The translations under genes were made by a program, and so were the position numbers. A stretch of DNA of 64,000 nt from Dendrophyllia cribrosa (lineage: Eukaryota; Cnidaria; Anthozoa; Scleractinia; Dendrophylliidae), in contig JAJLRJ010000006.1 of assembly GCA_024195265.1 (NCBI GenBank), positions 19,600,851-19,664,850 on the forward strand, given 5' to 3'. The notes beneath the pieces are model-generated. The model was given only the letters and a program-made list of their open reading frames with translations, had not been told where the DNA came from and did no database searches. Shown piece after piece: positions 9,641 through 19,624 of this stretch (positions are counted from its first letter, which is position 1; the number at the start of each line of letters is the position of its first letter).

Positions 9641-10553
9641 CTATATCCGATTAAGTGACTTGCGGCTGCTCTCTCTTACGGCAAAACAGCGTTACTGAAG
9701 TGTCACGACATCGTCTCCTACTTTGCTGGAGCCATAATTGCTGCTAAAGATGGAACGATATTACAAATTAAGTTTGGCAAACATTTAAGATTAATAATAA
9801 ATTCCCAGGCTTATCGAAATGCCGGAATTTGGATATAACTGCCAGCGTGTCATTTGAACCTTCACCGCGAGCTGATGCGTAACGTAATATTGCGATAGCT
9901 TATGTTTTTAAACACGGTTCGATATAATGTTTTAAATTGACTGACTTCAAACGCAAAAAACAAAAATGCAGAATATCACTTTTGTGCCCTTTTGTGCCCT
10001 TTCGGCTATCTCCTGTAAGTTTTTCCCATCATGCAATGATTTTACATTATGTCTGGATATTGTTTCTGATGTAGCAATTAAGCTTTCAGATTAGGATGTG
10101 TGGTTAAGTGAGTTTTTAGTTGTTCCAGTGTGGTCTCTTCCATCGTTTACTTAAACACGAAACTACACCCAGGTGTAAAAATGGGTACTGTCAACCTTGG
10201 GATAATTTGAGTCTGTTGATAGAATCCTAATGTTTGATTTTGTATAAGATGGTTCTATTTTACTGAGTCTGTTGATGAAGGCCCTACTCAATTGAAACTT
10301 GTGTTTCCCTTAATCACGTTCTGAATTTCCTGCCCGTCCTGCTATAAGGACTGCTACTTGCTAAACTTCCACTTGTTAAATTAGTTGTTATTAACTATAA
10401 GGATCGAAATTTTCATTAACGTTTAGCTTTACTCCTTCTAAAATTACATTTCTACGATCAATTATTCTTGGTTGTTCCACTGTGACCTCTTGCTTCTCAT
10501 TTTATTTCACTGAGTAGCTGTAAGTCATTATTAGTAATGCAGAAAGTTATAAA
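9641..10553. other. No gene seen
   Basis: AT-rich sequence with no credible ORF, RNA gene or inverted repeat that I can support. Confidence 0.5.
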
Positions 10554-10974
10554 CAGTCGAACCTCCTCCCGTAAGCGGACACCCTCGGGACCAAGGGTAA
10601 GTGTCCGTTTACGGTAGGTGTCCGCTTACGGGAGGTTGAAAAAAAAATAGTAGTGCACTAGAGGGCGTATAATGCACCGGAACATGTCTTTTAAAGCTTA
10701 TAAGACCACTTGTAATTGTATTATCCATCACAGGATTGTTGTATGTTGCTTTTTACATCACACTTAGAAAATGGTCACACCCACTCAGCCAATCAGTGCC
10801 CAGTATTTGTGTGCTCTGTATCCCATAAACTGTCTTAAATTATGTAAAGAGGCGGGGGCTTTGAAGCCCAGGGAAATTGTGGGGTAAAATAACTACTCAT
10901 TGAAAGCTCTATATAGAACATACTAATGAATTCTTTTGTTTTCCTTTGTCTAAAAGCCTAATTAGTATGCTCTA

Positions 10975-11080
10975 TATAGAGTATACTAATGAGAAAATAG
11001 AGCATACTAATGAGTATATAGAGCATACTAATGAGTATATAGAGCATACTAATGAGTATATAGAGTATACTAATGATTTA
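10975..11080 (+). repeat. 21-bp minisatellite, about five copies
   Basis: Tandem GAGTATATAGAGCATACTAAT-type units, with related single units at 10905-10930. Confidence 0.8.
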
Positions 11081-11211
11081 CAGGCTGCTAATTTAAACAA
11101 AAACAACATGCAGTTATAACAATGACAATTTCATTTGAAGTTTTCGCTTTACATAACTTAAGCAAGAGATTAATCACCGAAATAACAACCTGAAATTCGA
11201 CTTAACAATTG

Positions 11212-11469
11212 TTAGGAAAAATTAAACGAAAGACTGATCTCACCGTGCTTTGGAATTCTGTCTCTTTCTCTTTGCTCAATTTCGTTCACTGTGGTAGGCT
11301 TTTGGAAACGTGCACTTTTATCGAATTCATCCCCCAAGCTCTCGGATATGTCTACGCTCTCAAAAGCAAGTAACTCTTGAGCGGCAAGGACGGCCTCAAG
11401 TTCCTCGAACTCTGTATACTGGCTCATAGCCGGATCAAATAAGCCATCAAAACAACAATGAATAAACAA
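11212..11469 (-). CDS. Hypothetical exon-like ORF
   Basis: Up to 85 residues; the inner Met gives MSQYTEFEELEAVLAAQELL, an acidic helical N-terminus, then a segment ending in RERDRIPKHGE where a GTGAGA splice donor follows on the minus strand near 11244. It could be the first exon of a gene related to the tyrosine-recombinase/QRICH1-like families, which have similar N-termini in cnidarians, but this is a weak resemblance. It lies inside the TIR element. Confidence 0.3.
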   Translation of the reverse strand: MFIHCCFDGLFDPAMSQYTEFEELEAVLAAQELLAFESVDISESLGDEFDKSARFQKPTTVNEIEQRERDRIPKHGEISLSFNFS

Positions 11470-11639
11470 AGCTCCAAAAAAAGAAAATCATTGTTATTCG
11501 TAAAATTCTACCAACATTACGGCGACATCCAAAACAAAATAACAACGTGATTCCCAAGTGTAAATGACACAATTAAAATACGCTCATAAATACAATCTGC
11601 ATAAAATATGGTTTCTTCGCGGATGTGACCATTTTCTAA

Positions 11640-11825
11640 GACGTTTAGACAGTGAACGCTCGTGTCCTATGGGATATAGCACCTCTCGCATCAGATAGAA
11701 GTGCCACTCGGGCTACGCCCTCGTGGCCTTCTATCTATGCTCGAGGCACTATATCCCATAGAACACTCGCGTTCATTGTCTAACCCTTACATAGAACACT
11801 CGCCGTTCATTGTCTAACCCTTACA
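11640..11825. repeat. Foldback MITE-like hairpin
   Basis: The arms around 11643-11720 and 11721-11800 are inverted copies (GGGATATAGCACCTC against GAGGCACTATATCCC, and TTTAGACAGTGAACGCTCG against CGCGTTCATTGTCTAA). The outer right arm is then repeated directly (11765-11822). Confidence 0.75.
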
Positions 11826-12446
11826 TAAATTTAACACTAATTTGAAAAAAAAATTGGTTTAAGATTGAAAGACTCGCTGCTAAATAAATGCACATATCTG
11901 TGAAGCTCTCGCACTGCCGTCACACAAACTGATGGGAACTATTTTTACATCAAAAATAAAAACAGTAACATACTCAATCCGCCATGTTTCGGAACAGAAG
12001 AAATACATATTTTATGAACATTGCACGTAGTTATTTCCTAAAACGTAAAGTGTCCTTAGGTACGTAAAAAGAAACTATCGAAGAGTTTCTGTTTTCGCGG
12101 TTCCCTGATCTTAAGGTCTCTAAAGATATCCGACACCTTGGAATCGAAATGACTAGTTACCTAACTGTACTGTTCAGACTCACACTTCGCTTTTGTATAG
12201 GTCAAGCACAATTTAAAACACTATTAAAAACCGAACTTATTTTGTCAGACATTTTCTTGATATCGTTTATTGTCCGCTTACGGGAGGTTATTTTGGACTC
12301 TGTGGACCCCGAATAGGTGTCTGTGCCCGCTTACAGGAGGTGTCCGCTTACCGAAAGTTAAAAATGTAGTGTTGGAGAGGATAAATCGCCGGGACCGCGG
12401 TTTGGTGTCCGCTTAAGGGAGGTGTCCGTCAGTGGAGGTTCGACTG

Positions 12447-12882
12447 TAGCAGTAATATCTATGTAAATGATGCGAGAAGACAATCTAAATCACTTTTCGC
12501 TTTCACCAATTAAAATATTAAAAAAAAACAAGAATTATGACACTTCTAATACATTTGATAGCTCTGATAATACACTGGACGGTGCACATAACAAAAGCGC
12601 AAAATAATCCATTGACAGTTACCGAGGTAAACAGGAAGGTTTTCCATAATAACGGAAATGAAATATGATGGCTTGACGATTAGATCCTAATTTATTGGAG
12701 CACTGCAATAAATTTTAGTTAATTAACAACTCTTGTATTGCGCGCTTAAGCCTGGAGCGTGCATGCCTTCCGGTTTACGTGACACAACCAGTCACACCCC
12801 ACGTGGTGTGTCTCATCCAATGAAATTCTAGTGCTGTCATCTCATGGCATGATCGGAGCATGCTCGTTCATTCTTGTATTCC
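12447..12882. other. No gene seen
   Basis: No supportable coding sequence or repeat structure. Confidence 0.5.
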
Positions 12883-12892
12883 TCTTGCTCCT

Positions 12893-13122
12893 CATTCTCG
12901 TACCCAGAGCCGTGATCCTTTTGGCCAGCGCCACGAATCACGGACTCTGGCCGGTTCCAATTTGAAAGTCGTTCTGCGCAGACTCAGAGTTTAATCCTCT
13001 CAAATCTGATTGGCTTACAATAGAAATTGAGCACTCTGCGCATGCTCTACAAATCGGCACCAGCCAGAGTCCGTGATCCCTGGCGCAGACCAGAAGGATC
13101 GCGGGCTCTGGGGACGAGAATG
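12893..13122. mobile_element. 230-bp MITE with 10-bp target-site duplication
   Basis: Long TIRs (CATTCTCGTACCCAGAGC at the left; the inverse, ending GGGGACGAGAATG, at the right) extend about 55 bp. It is flanked by TCTTGCTCCT at 12883-12892 and 13123-13132. A 9-10 bp duplication points to a Mutator-like transposase acting in trans. Confidence 0.85.
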
Positions 13123-13151
13123 TCTTGCTCCTAGCCGCAAGTTCCTAACTC

Positions 13152-13520
13152 GTGCCAACAAATCTTCACACTAACTCCTTCAAGAACTCAAAAACGACTG
13201 ATCGGTCACCGAGTTATTGTATTCAATATTGCCCGGGGATTAGCGTGCCAAGAAGCTGCAAGAAGGCGATTAATCTCAAGAAACAATGCCGCCAACTCGA
13301 TGCGCACAGCGAAGGAAACGACTCGCACCGGATTCAGCGGATTACACAACCATGCAGACGGGCACATATCCCGCCACAAAACGTGCTAGCCCTCCTGAGA
13401 GTCTTCGAGTTGAGGAATCTATGTAACGAGCAAGGCCTCATTTCTACTGGGAAACGAGCCGTACTCCTCGATCGCTTAAAAGTGCCTAACTCGCAGCCTC
13501 GAACATGCAGCACTGCTTAA
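13152..13520 (+). pseudogene. SAP-domain fragment
   Basis: The C-terminal half reads LLRVFELRNLCNEQGLISTG followed by KRAVLLDRL, matching the SAP motif (two helices joined by a Gly turn, DNA-binding). The N-terminal part is low quality and the ORF has no credible start. SAP modules occur in cnidarian transposon proteins as well as host nuclear proteins. It is probably a remnant of a transposon ORF. Confidence 0.4.
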
Positions 13521-13726
13521 TAATCAGCCGACTCTGCCCCAAAATGGATTCGCACAACCCAACCAGAAAACACAATGACAACCATCCACGAGGATCCCCG
13601 CCAGCTCCTTCAAACCATTCTGGATCACTGCCCGAAGTCCCGTTCCAGCTCGTCACGAAGACATGGTCCATTTCCTCAAAGCCAGGTCTTTGTGTCTTTA
13701 AATGTTTTTATTTTTGTCCGTTATTA

Positions 13727-14626
13727 CAGTCAAACCTCCGGTTGCGACCACCTCTCGTAAGCGACCACCTCTCCTCAGCGACCAGTTTTCCAAAATACCA
13801 AACGTTTCCAAGTCAAATCACTATATTTGGAACCTCTTGTAAGCGACCACCTCTCGTAAGCGACCGCGACCACTTTTAGAGCTAAAAGTTTGAAATTTTC
13901 TTATGTTTTTAACCTCCCGTAAGCGACCACTTGAAGCTACTTGACAGATAATAGAGCGGAAATTGGGTAATGAGGTGTTGTAACATTATCGCATTCCTCA
14001 AGACAAGTCCTGTTTTTCTCGTTCAAAACCTATGCCGAACTCAAATTCTTCTACAAATGGTAGGAGGGTTTAGTTTCCGAGCTGTAAACGATGTTTTTGA
14101 CTGTGCGGCCTCAATTTGGTTTGATAATGGCCATAAAATGGCATTTGTAGCCTGAAACGGGGTCTTTTGGTGGAAATTTGGGTGTTAAAGGGTTAATGTA
14201 TAGTTTTTTACGCTTGTTAACACGTAAATCACCAGTAATATAAAAGGGCTGTCAAATTTAAAGCTAGCAACCAATCCTTATTAGTTCATGTTCAATTCCC
14301 CTTAACGTTTAGACAACATTAAAGATTCAATTTGTAACTATCGTGAGACTTGTTCCATTCGCCTTATTAGGTAAATTAACAGAAGCGAACCACGAAACTC
14401 TGAATAAATATTTTGGAAAGCTTAAAATTTTTTTTGTGATTACTAAATGTTATTACATGGGTTAAGATCAAGGGCATTGGTACATGGGATAAGTCTCTGC
14501 AGTTACCATATGCTAATAAGGCAAAAGTTTGACCGAATATGGTCTGAACTCTCGTAAGCGACCACCTCCCGTAAGTGACCACCTAGGCTTGACATTTTGG
14601 GTGGTCGCTTACGGGAGGTTCGACTG
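13727..14626. mobile_element. 900-bp Tigger/pogo-like MITE with TA duplication
   Basis: Left end CAGTCAAACCTCC, right end GGAGGTTCGACTG, each flanked by TA (13725-13726, 14627-14628). Subterminal repeats of CTCGTAAGCGACCACC occur several times near both ends. No transposase remains; pogo-type transposase as at 48094 could have mobilised it. Confidence 0.75.
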
Positions 14627-14629
14627 TAT

Positions 14630-16160
14630 GTTGTCTCTTTTCCATTTTTTCCCATTAAACGGCTAAAGAAGTAGTATGATGTCGATTTATGCCCTGCCAA
14701 ATCTATTTGTTCATACTTAGCCGCCACTTGAGAGTGCAATCAACTCTAAAACATTTTGCTTGTTGCTTTGTTGTGATACGAAAGAAACAGGCTGAGCGCG
14801 ACAGCTGCGTTACTTCCAGCGACGTATTCCGGTTTGCATACATGCGGAAATTGCGAAAAATTCGACTGAAGTCATTAGCGAATAACATTGAATATTTGAC
14901 ACAGAGAGAGGACAAGCTAGCAGCACAGCTGTTAAAACGATGACATGATTCAAACATTGGCTTACTCAATCTCCAATAAATCTGAACAATCCTAGAAAAA
15001 CAACACATAAACTTACACTGTCGTGAGACCCTAGCAACGATAAAGCAAACCAAGGAATACCGTGACGCAGCCATCTATATTTTAATCGCTGAAAACAGCA
15101 ACAACGGCGAGCATAAACGGGCGGTCATAAGCGTCGGGGAAGATTGCTGGATCCAAACAGAAAAGAAATCGCAGCCAACCATTATTTCACCTGTGACCTC
15201 CATTAACCTCATTTATTTGTCGTTTTTTTCGTTTCCATGTCCCTGTTATCTCACAGTGTCTAATACTATTTTTTGTTTGCAAACGTCTGCTATCCATAAA
15301 TCTGCCCATGGGGCCTACAATTCTAAAAGTCTGGCCCTTGTTGTCTGGTGGAAATCTCCCAACAGCACTGTGTCACTGGCTGGCACATACAAGCTGGAAA
15401 TTAGTTTGCAACACTGACCATGCCACCGAGATGTAGCTGTCCATTAACAGTCAGAAGTGGTGACCTTGCTTTGGATCCTGCACGGACCTTGTTTTTTTTT
15501 TCTACAGTTTTCTTACAGTAACTCGGCATATTTTCGTATCTTCTGGTACCTGATTGCCCCGAGCTCTAGGAGTGGTGAGCCTGCATTTTTCTGGGAGTAC
15601 ACGTTCCCTTATTTTTTTCCCACTGGGTTTTTTAAAGGTTTTCGTGACAGGCGGGCGAGCGTTTCAATCAGTACCAACCCATTGCAAGGTTCACACAACT
15701 TGGGAGCTTACCATCGTGCCTTATTTTATTTCACACTCTCCTCGGAAATTCATTTTTTCTTGTGAACACTCCATATTTCAGCGACCAATTTTGACTATTG
15801 GGTACACCTGACCTAGTTCTCCCACTAGCTCTGAGACTGTAGTGATCTCTTCCTATTTTGAACGTAGAGCGGTTTGATTCTCTGAAAGTAACCACATTTA
15901 TTCCAAAGCTTCTGTGTGAACTCTGTACATGGTGTAATTACCTAATCAAAGTGACACCAATGACTTTTTACTTTGGGAGGTTTGCATGTTCACATGTCAC
16001 CAAAGGCTTCAAAACATTTATTCCCCGGATTCCCCCTCCTCTCCCCCCCCCCCCCCCCCCCCCCCCTTTTTTTTCAGTTTATATTTACTGTCTCAAACCC
16101 CTTTTTCATCATTACTTCACTTATGACATTTCAACTTCTTCAACCCTCACAAATGAAAGG
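14630..16160. other. No gene recognised; poly-C tract at 16044-16066
   Basis: Several short open frames on both strands, none with recognisable domain, promoter or homologue in the window. A C-run of about 23 bases followed by T-run ends the stretch, directly before the second virus-like piece. Confidence 0.5.
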
Positions 16161-16204
16161 CATTGTATTACTACAAAATATGACATATTATTCTTACGCT
16201 TGCA

Positions 16205-16606
16205 TTGACATTATTTCTGGTACCACTACCACTCTTGAACCCAGGGGGTAAAAATCTAATAGGACTTTCCGAAAATATGAGATTATTATTTGGCAATGAC
16301 CCACAAACACCACCTCATTTAACCATTAAAAAATTCAATTCACCAAGCACTTACTTTATCCACTGTGATCTGGTTGATAAAGAACAAAACCTGCTCAATG
16401 GAAAGCCTTCTACAGTTTTGGCTCGTTTTGATGATCGTGGGAAGCCGTTTGAGAAAGTTTTCTATGAATCAACACAGCAAAACATCTTGCGTGACACTTC
16501 ATCTTCTGATTTTGTAAATAACGTGTCTCTATCAGTGAAGGATGCAAATGGCGACCTCTTTGACTTCAATAACAAGCCCTTAGAATTTGAATTAGAGATT
16601 AATTAA
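16205..16606 (+). CDS. Virion-protein-like C-terminal domain (capsid/penton candidate), 5'-incomplete
   Basis: About 130 residues without a convincing start; the first ATG in frame is at 16276. Conserved-looking segments include YFIHCDLVDKEQNLLNGK, ARFDDRGKPFEK, and a C-terminal NVSLSVKDANGDLFDFNNK. This beta-rich tail with a terminal FELEIN resembles conserved structural proteins of adintovirus/Polinton-like elements; that assignment is from memory of the pattern and needs a structure-based search. A G-run just upstream (16243-16247) may hide a frame break, since the other frame is open to 16251. It is followed 23 bases later by the next gene. Confidence 0.5.
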   Translation: MTLFLVPLPLLNPGGKNLIGLSENMRLLFGNDPQTPPHLTIKKFNSPSTYFIHCDLVDKEQNLLNGKPSTVLARFDDRGKPFEKVFYESTQQNILRDTSSSDFVNNVSLSVKDANGDLFDFNNKPLEFELEIN

Positions 16607-18749
16607 AAAATATATATATATACCCCACCATGAGTTCTGCCAATGTACTGCCTCCATCGGCTCCGGAATACAGCGAGACTATACCGCTCTACCCAGTATT
16701 ACCAAATGGCGATGACTTTCGTCTAAAAAAATCTCAGACTTGCAGAAAGAGCTTACATCAGAAGCGGGTCACTATAGGCAGGTCGCAAAAAAATACAAAC
16801 GAACCCACTCCGTTGTTCACGGTTCAGCTGTTGGCCTTGGTTTCATCTCTGCGGGCTTATCTTCCGCAACAGTGACCACAGCCTTGACAGGAGTTGGAAT
16901 TATCGCCAGCCCCCCATTAGCAGGTATCGCTGCTGTTTCAGGGGTTTCATCCGCTAGCCTTACTGCATTCAGTAAACGGCTCGAAAGAAAGATCACAAAA
17001 CATGAAAAGATCTACAAGCTCGCCCTTGCTATACGAAACTCTGTCAACGAGTTGGTATCTAAAGCTCTCACGGACAATCGCATTAGTGATCCAGAGTTTA
17101 CAATCATAGTTCGCGAGGTAGATAAATATCATGAACTTAAGAGCGGATGTCTGTAAATATCGAGAATCCGACGACACTGGCAAAATTTTGAATTTCTTTT
17201 TATTTTACCAAAAGAACCTATTTAGTGACCTATTTTCGAAAATGGGTTTAAAAGGTTCGATTTCATTTTACTTTTTTCAAAATTTCGATAAGTCGAAAAT
17301 TAGCCTTTTGAGTCCGCGGGTGCTTTCATGGACCATTGAATTTTGGCTATTTTGGACCATTTTCAAAACGCTCCTGTTATCGCAACATTCGGTGTCCTAC
17401 AATGCCTTTGACACAGTGAATAAAACGTCTTTTTAGCTTTCTTTTGCAATAAAATTTTGTCGGAAATGTTAACTTTAAAAATCATTTTGGTCTTGTACAA
17501 AACACCTATCTTCGCCATGTAAACAAGAAGGCAAATTTAAGGAAACTTCGAATTAGTAAAATGCAGTCTGGTACATGAGTTTTAGGCAAAAAAACAACAC
17601 TACATTATAGCTGAATCTGTCTTTTATTTATTCTGAAATTATTTTTGGTGGCCCGTGAATACAGCGCTACTGAGAGATTTATCCGTGAAGGCTATTTTTA
17701 GCTTGACACCAACTTCGCATTCGATTTAATTGAATTTTAAGCGCTGGAATGACGGCGAGCTTAAGAACGAAACAGCGAAATTGGCCCTTAAACAGGTCTT
17801 TAAAGCTTTGAAAACAACATTTACATGTTTTAAGCTATAATATTCATATGATTTTTATCTAGGACGCATTCAGTTAAAATGTAAGCTATAATCATATGTA
17901 TCATTGATCGACTTTGTTGCCGACGTATCACAATACGCAGCAATACGGCATAATTAAGTCTTTGAACAGTTCAAGGAATGTTTAAGTTAGCTTGTCTCGC
18001 CTTTTCCTTGTTGTAAGCAGCAGAAATACAAGGATTCTTACATAGATATCTCACAAAAACCATGGCTTGCTTGACATTACAGCATTTGATATTCGCAAAA
18101 TGTTGTTACAGACGTTTCGTTATTTACACACAGTGTACTCACATAAAAATATCCGATGACTTCCAATCCAAATGTCGCAGGCATAAATGTACGAGAAAAC
18201 ATTAAGGACAGAAAAATATAGTCACATCTTGCCGTCCATTTAGTTGTATTAAGCGATACAAAAGAAACCATCACTCGTAAATAACAAGAGGTCAGTGAAA
18301 GGCCATAAAATAATTGGTTGCGTGACCTAGTCACGTTCACATTTATTAAACGAAAAAAGCCAATGATGCGGGACTTGGGAAGGCTTAATTGACTTAATTG
18401 TATTTGACTCCCACATCCCCTGAATCAAACGAAAATAAAGGCCGAAAACTGAAAGAACTGATTCAATACTACAAACTTGTCATTTTTCCCGTGAGTACCC
18501 CTGTCCGTCGCCACCATTGCCATGCTAGATGCGTACTTTCTAACAGCATACCGGTTATACCGGGTTTTCAGTTAGCTTTCAAGGGGGGAGGGTGTATTAT
18601 ATCCGAGGAGGGGGGGGGGGGGGGCTTATATGCGGCATAAAAAAACGTTTCAGAATGAGATAATATGAAATAAGCTGAGACACACAGCATTATCAGACTT
18701 ATCAAAATACGTTTTTTCACTTCATTTCAATATTGCTCTGCACTATACA

Positions 18750-19624
18750 TAGGCTTAGACACAAGTTTCTCGAAAATTCCTTAAAAGTTGCCCCAAATTT
18801 ATAAAAAAAAAGTTGCTCAAAAGTTGCCTATTTTCCAAAAAGTTGCCGAAAAGTTGCCCCAATTTTGCCCTCTCTTTTTCACCACGAAGTTACTGGCGCG
18901 GAAAAAATAATGTGGAATTGCTTTTATTTGTGATTCATTTCTTCAGATATAGATACTTTTCTTAATAAAAATCATATTTCTTTCTTTTCACAAAACTAGA
19001 TTACAAACGAAAACTGACCAGATTACTGTCCCAATAGTCAGTTGTATTATGTACACAGAATCCTTTAGCAGTGATACTGGTAAAGGCCATTGCAGTAATA
19101 CTAATAGACAGTCATCATTTATGAGACCAAGAGCTTTTTCCTCTGGTTGCCATTGTAGCAAAGCATTACCTCCAATGAATCAATAATGATTCGTCTGGAT
19201 TTTCCGCTTTCTTGAAATAGCGCCCTTAATTGGAACACTCAGGTTTGCTCCGAGCCTTTTGGCTTTCTCGATAGGATCATTTGATTCACCTTCATTCGAA
19301 GAAATGTCCTCCTCTGAACTTTCAACAAGAGCAGCCATGTTGAAAAACTTGCTCTTATTGATGATACTGCTGACCGGAGTGACCTCAAAAACCACAGGCA
19401 ACCCATTTAAGTAGCCAAAAAGAAAGGGTCAGGTACTAGTACTGCTGAGAGGAGCTCACGCACTCTTTATGTCATGTTTGAGTCATATTCATAGTTATGA
19501 TAAGTAAGCTCTTATATCATAATCATATATTTATTAAAATACTTTTGGCTGTAAAACAAAAAAAAGTTGCCCGAAATGGCAAAAGTTGCCAAAACGTTAC
19601 CGAGCAACTTGTGTCTAAGCCTAA
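18750..19624. mobile_element. 875-bp hAT-like element nested in the foldback left arm
   Basis: TIR TAGGCTTAGACACAAGTT at the left and its inverse at the right, flanked by ACTATACA at 18742-18749 and 19625-19632. The right foldback arm (about 20066-20080) retains the uninterrupted site, an internal empty-site control. Direct subterminal AAAAGTTGCC repeats occur near both ends. An 8-bp duplication fits hAT transposition. Confidence 0.85.
19180..19401 (-). CDS. Short ORF inside the hAT-like element
   Basis: About 73 residues with an inner Met giving MAALVESSEEDISSNEGESN and a basic tail (RKRKIQT). It is acidic then basic. It could be a remnant of the transposon's own protein or a captured exon. 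Not recognised. Confidence 0.25.
   Translation of the reverse strand: MPVVFEVTPVSSIINKSKFFNMAALVESSEEDISSNEGESNDPIEKAKRLGANLSVPIKGAISRKRKIQTNHY

Larger units (their letters stand above)
10554..12446. mobile_element. 1.9-kb TIR element, CAGTCGAACCTCC ends (Tigger-like ends)
   Basis: CAGTCGAACCTCC at 10554 is inverted as GGAGGTTCGACTG ending at 12446. Both ends carry subterminal copies of GTAAGCGGACACC-like repeats (10572-10637 and 12264-12430). The motif resembles the smaller element at 13727-14626, which has a TA duplication. I do not see a clean TA at the left end here. It encloses a 21-bp minisatellite, a small leftward ORF and a hairpin element. Confidence 0.65.

Noticed and set aside
16720..16735. 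Programmed -1 frameshift at A AAA AAA in the hydrophobic gene
   Set aside because: The heptamer would allow it, but other breaks nearby at A-runs lack slippery sites, no stimulatory structure was seen, and a simple one-base deletion explains it.
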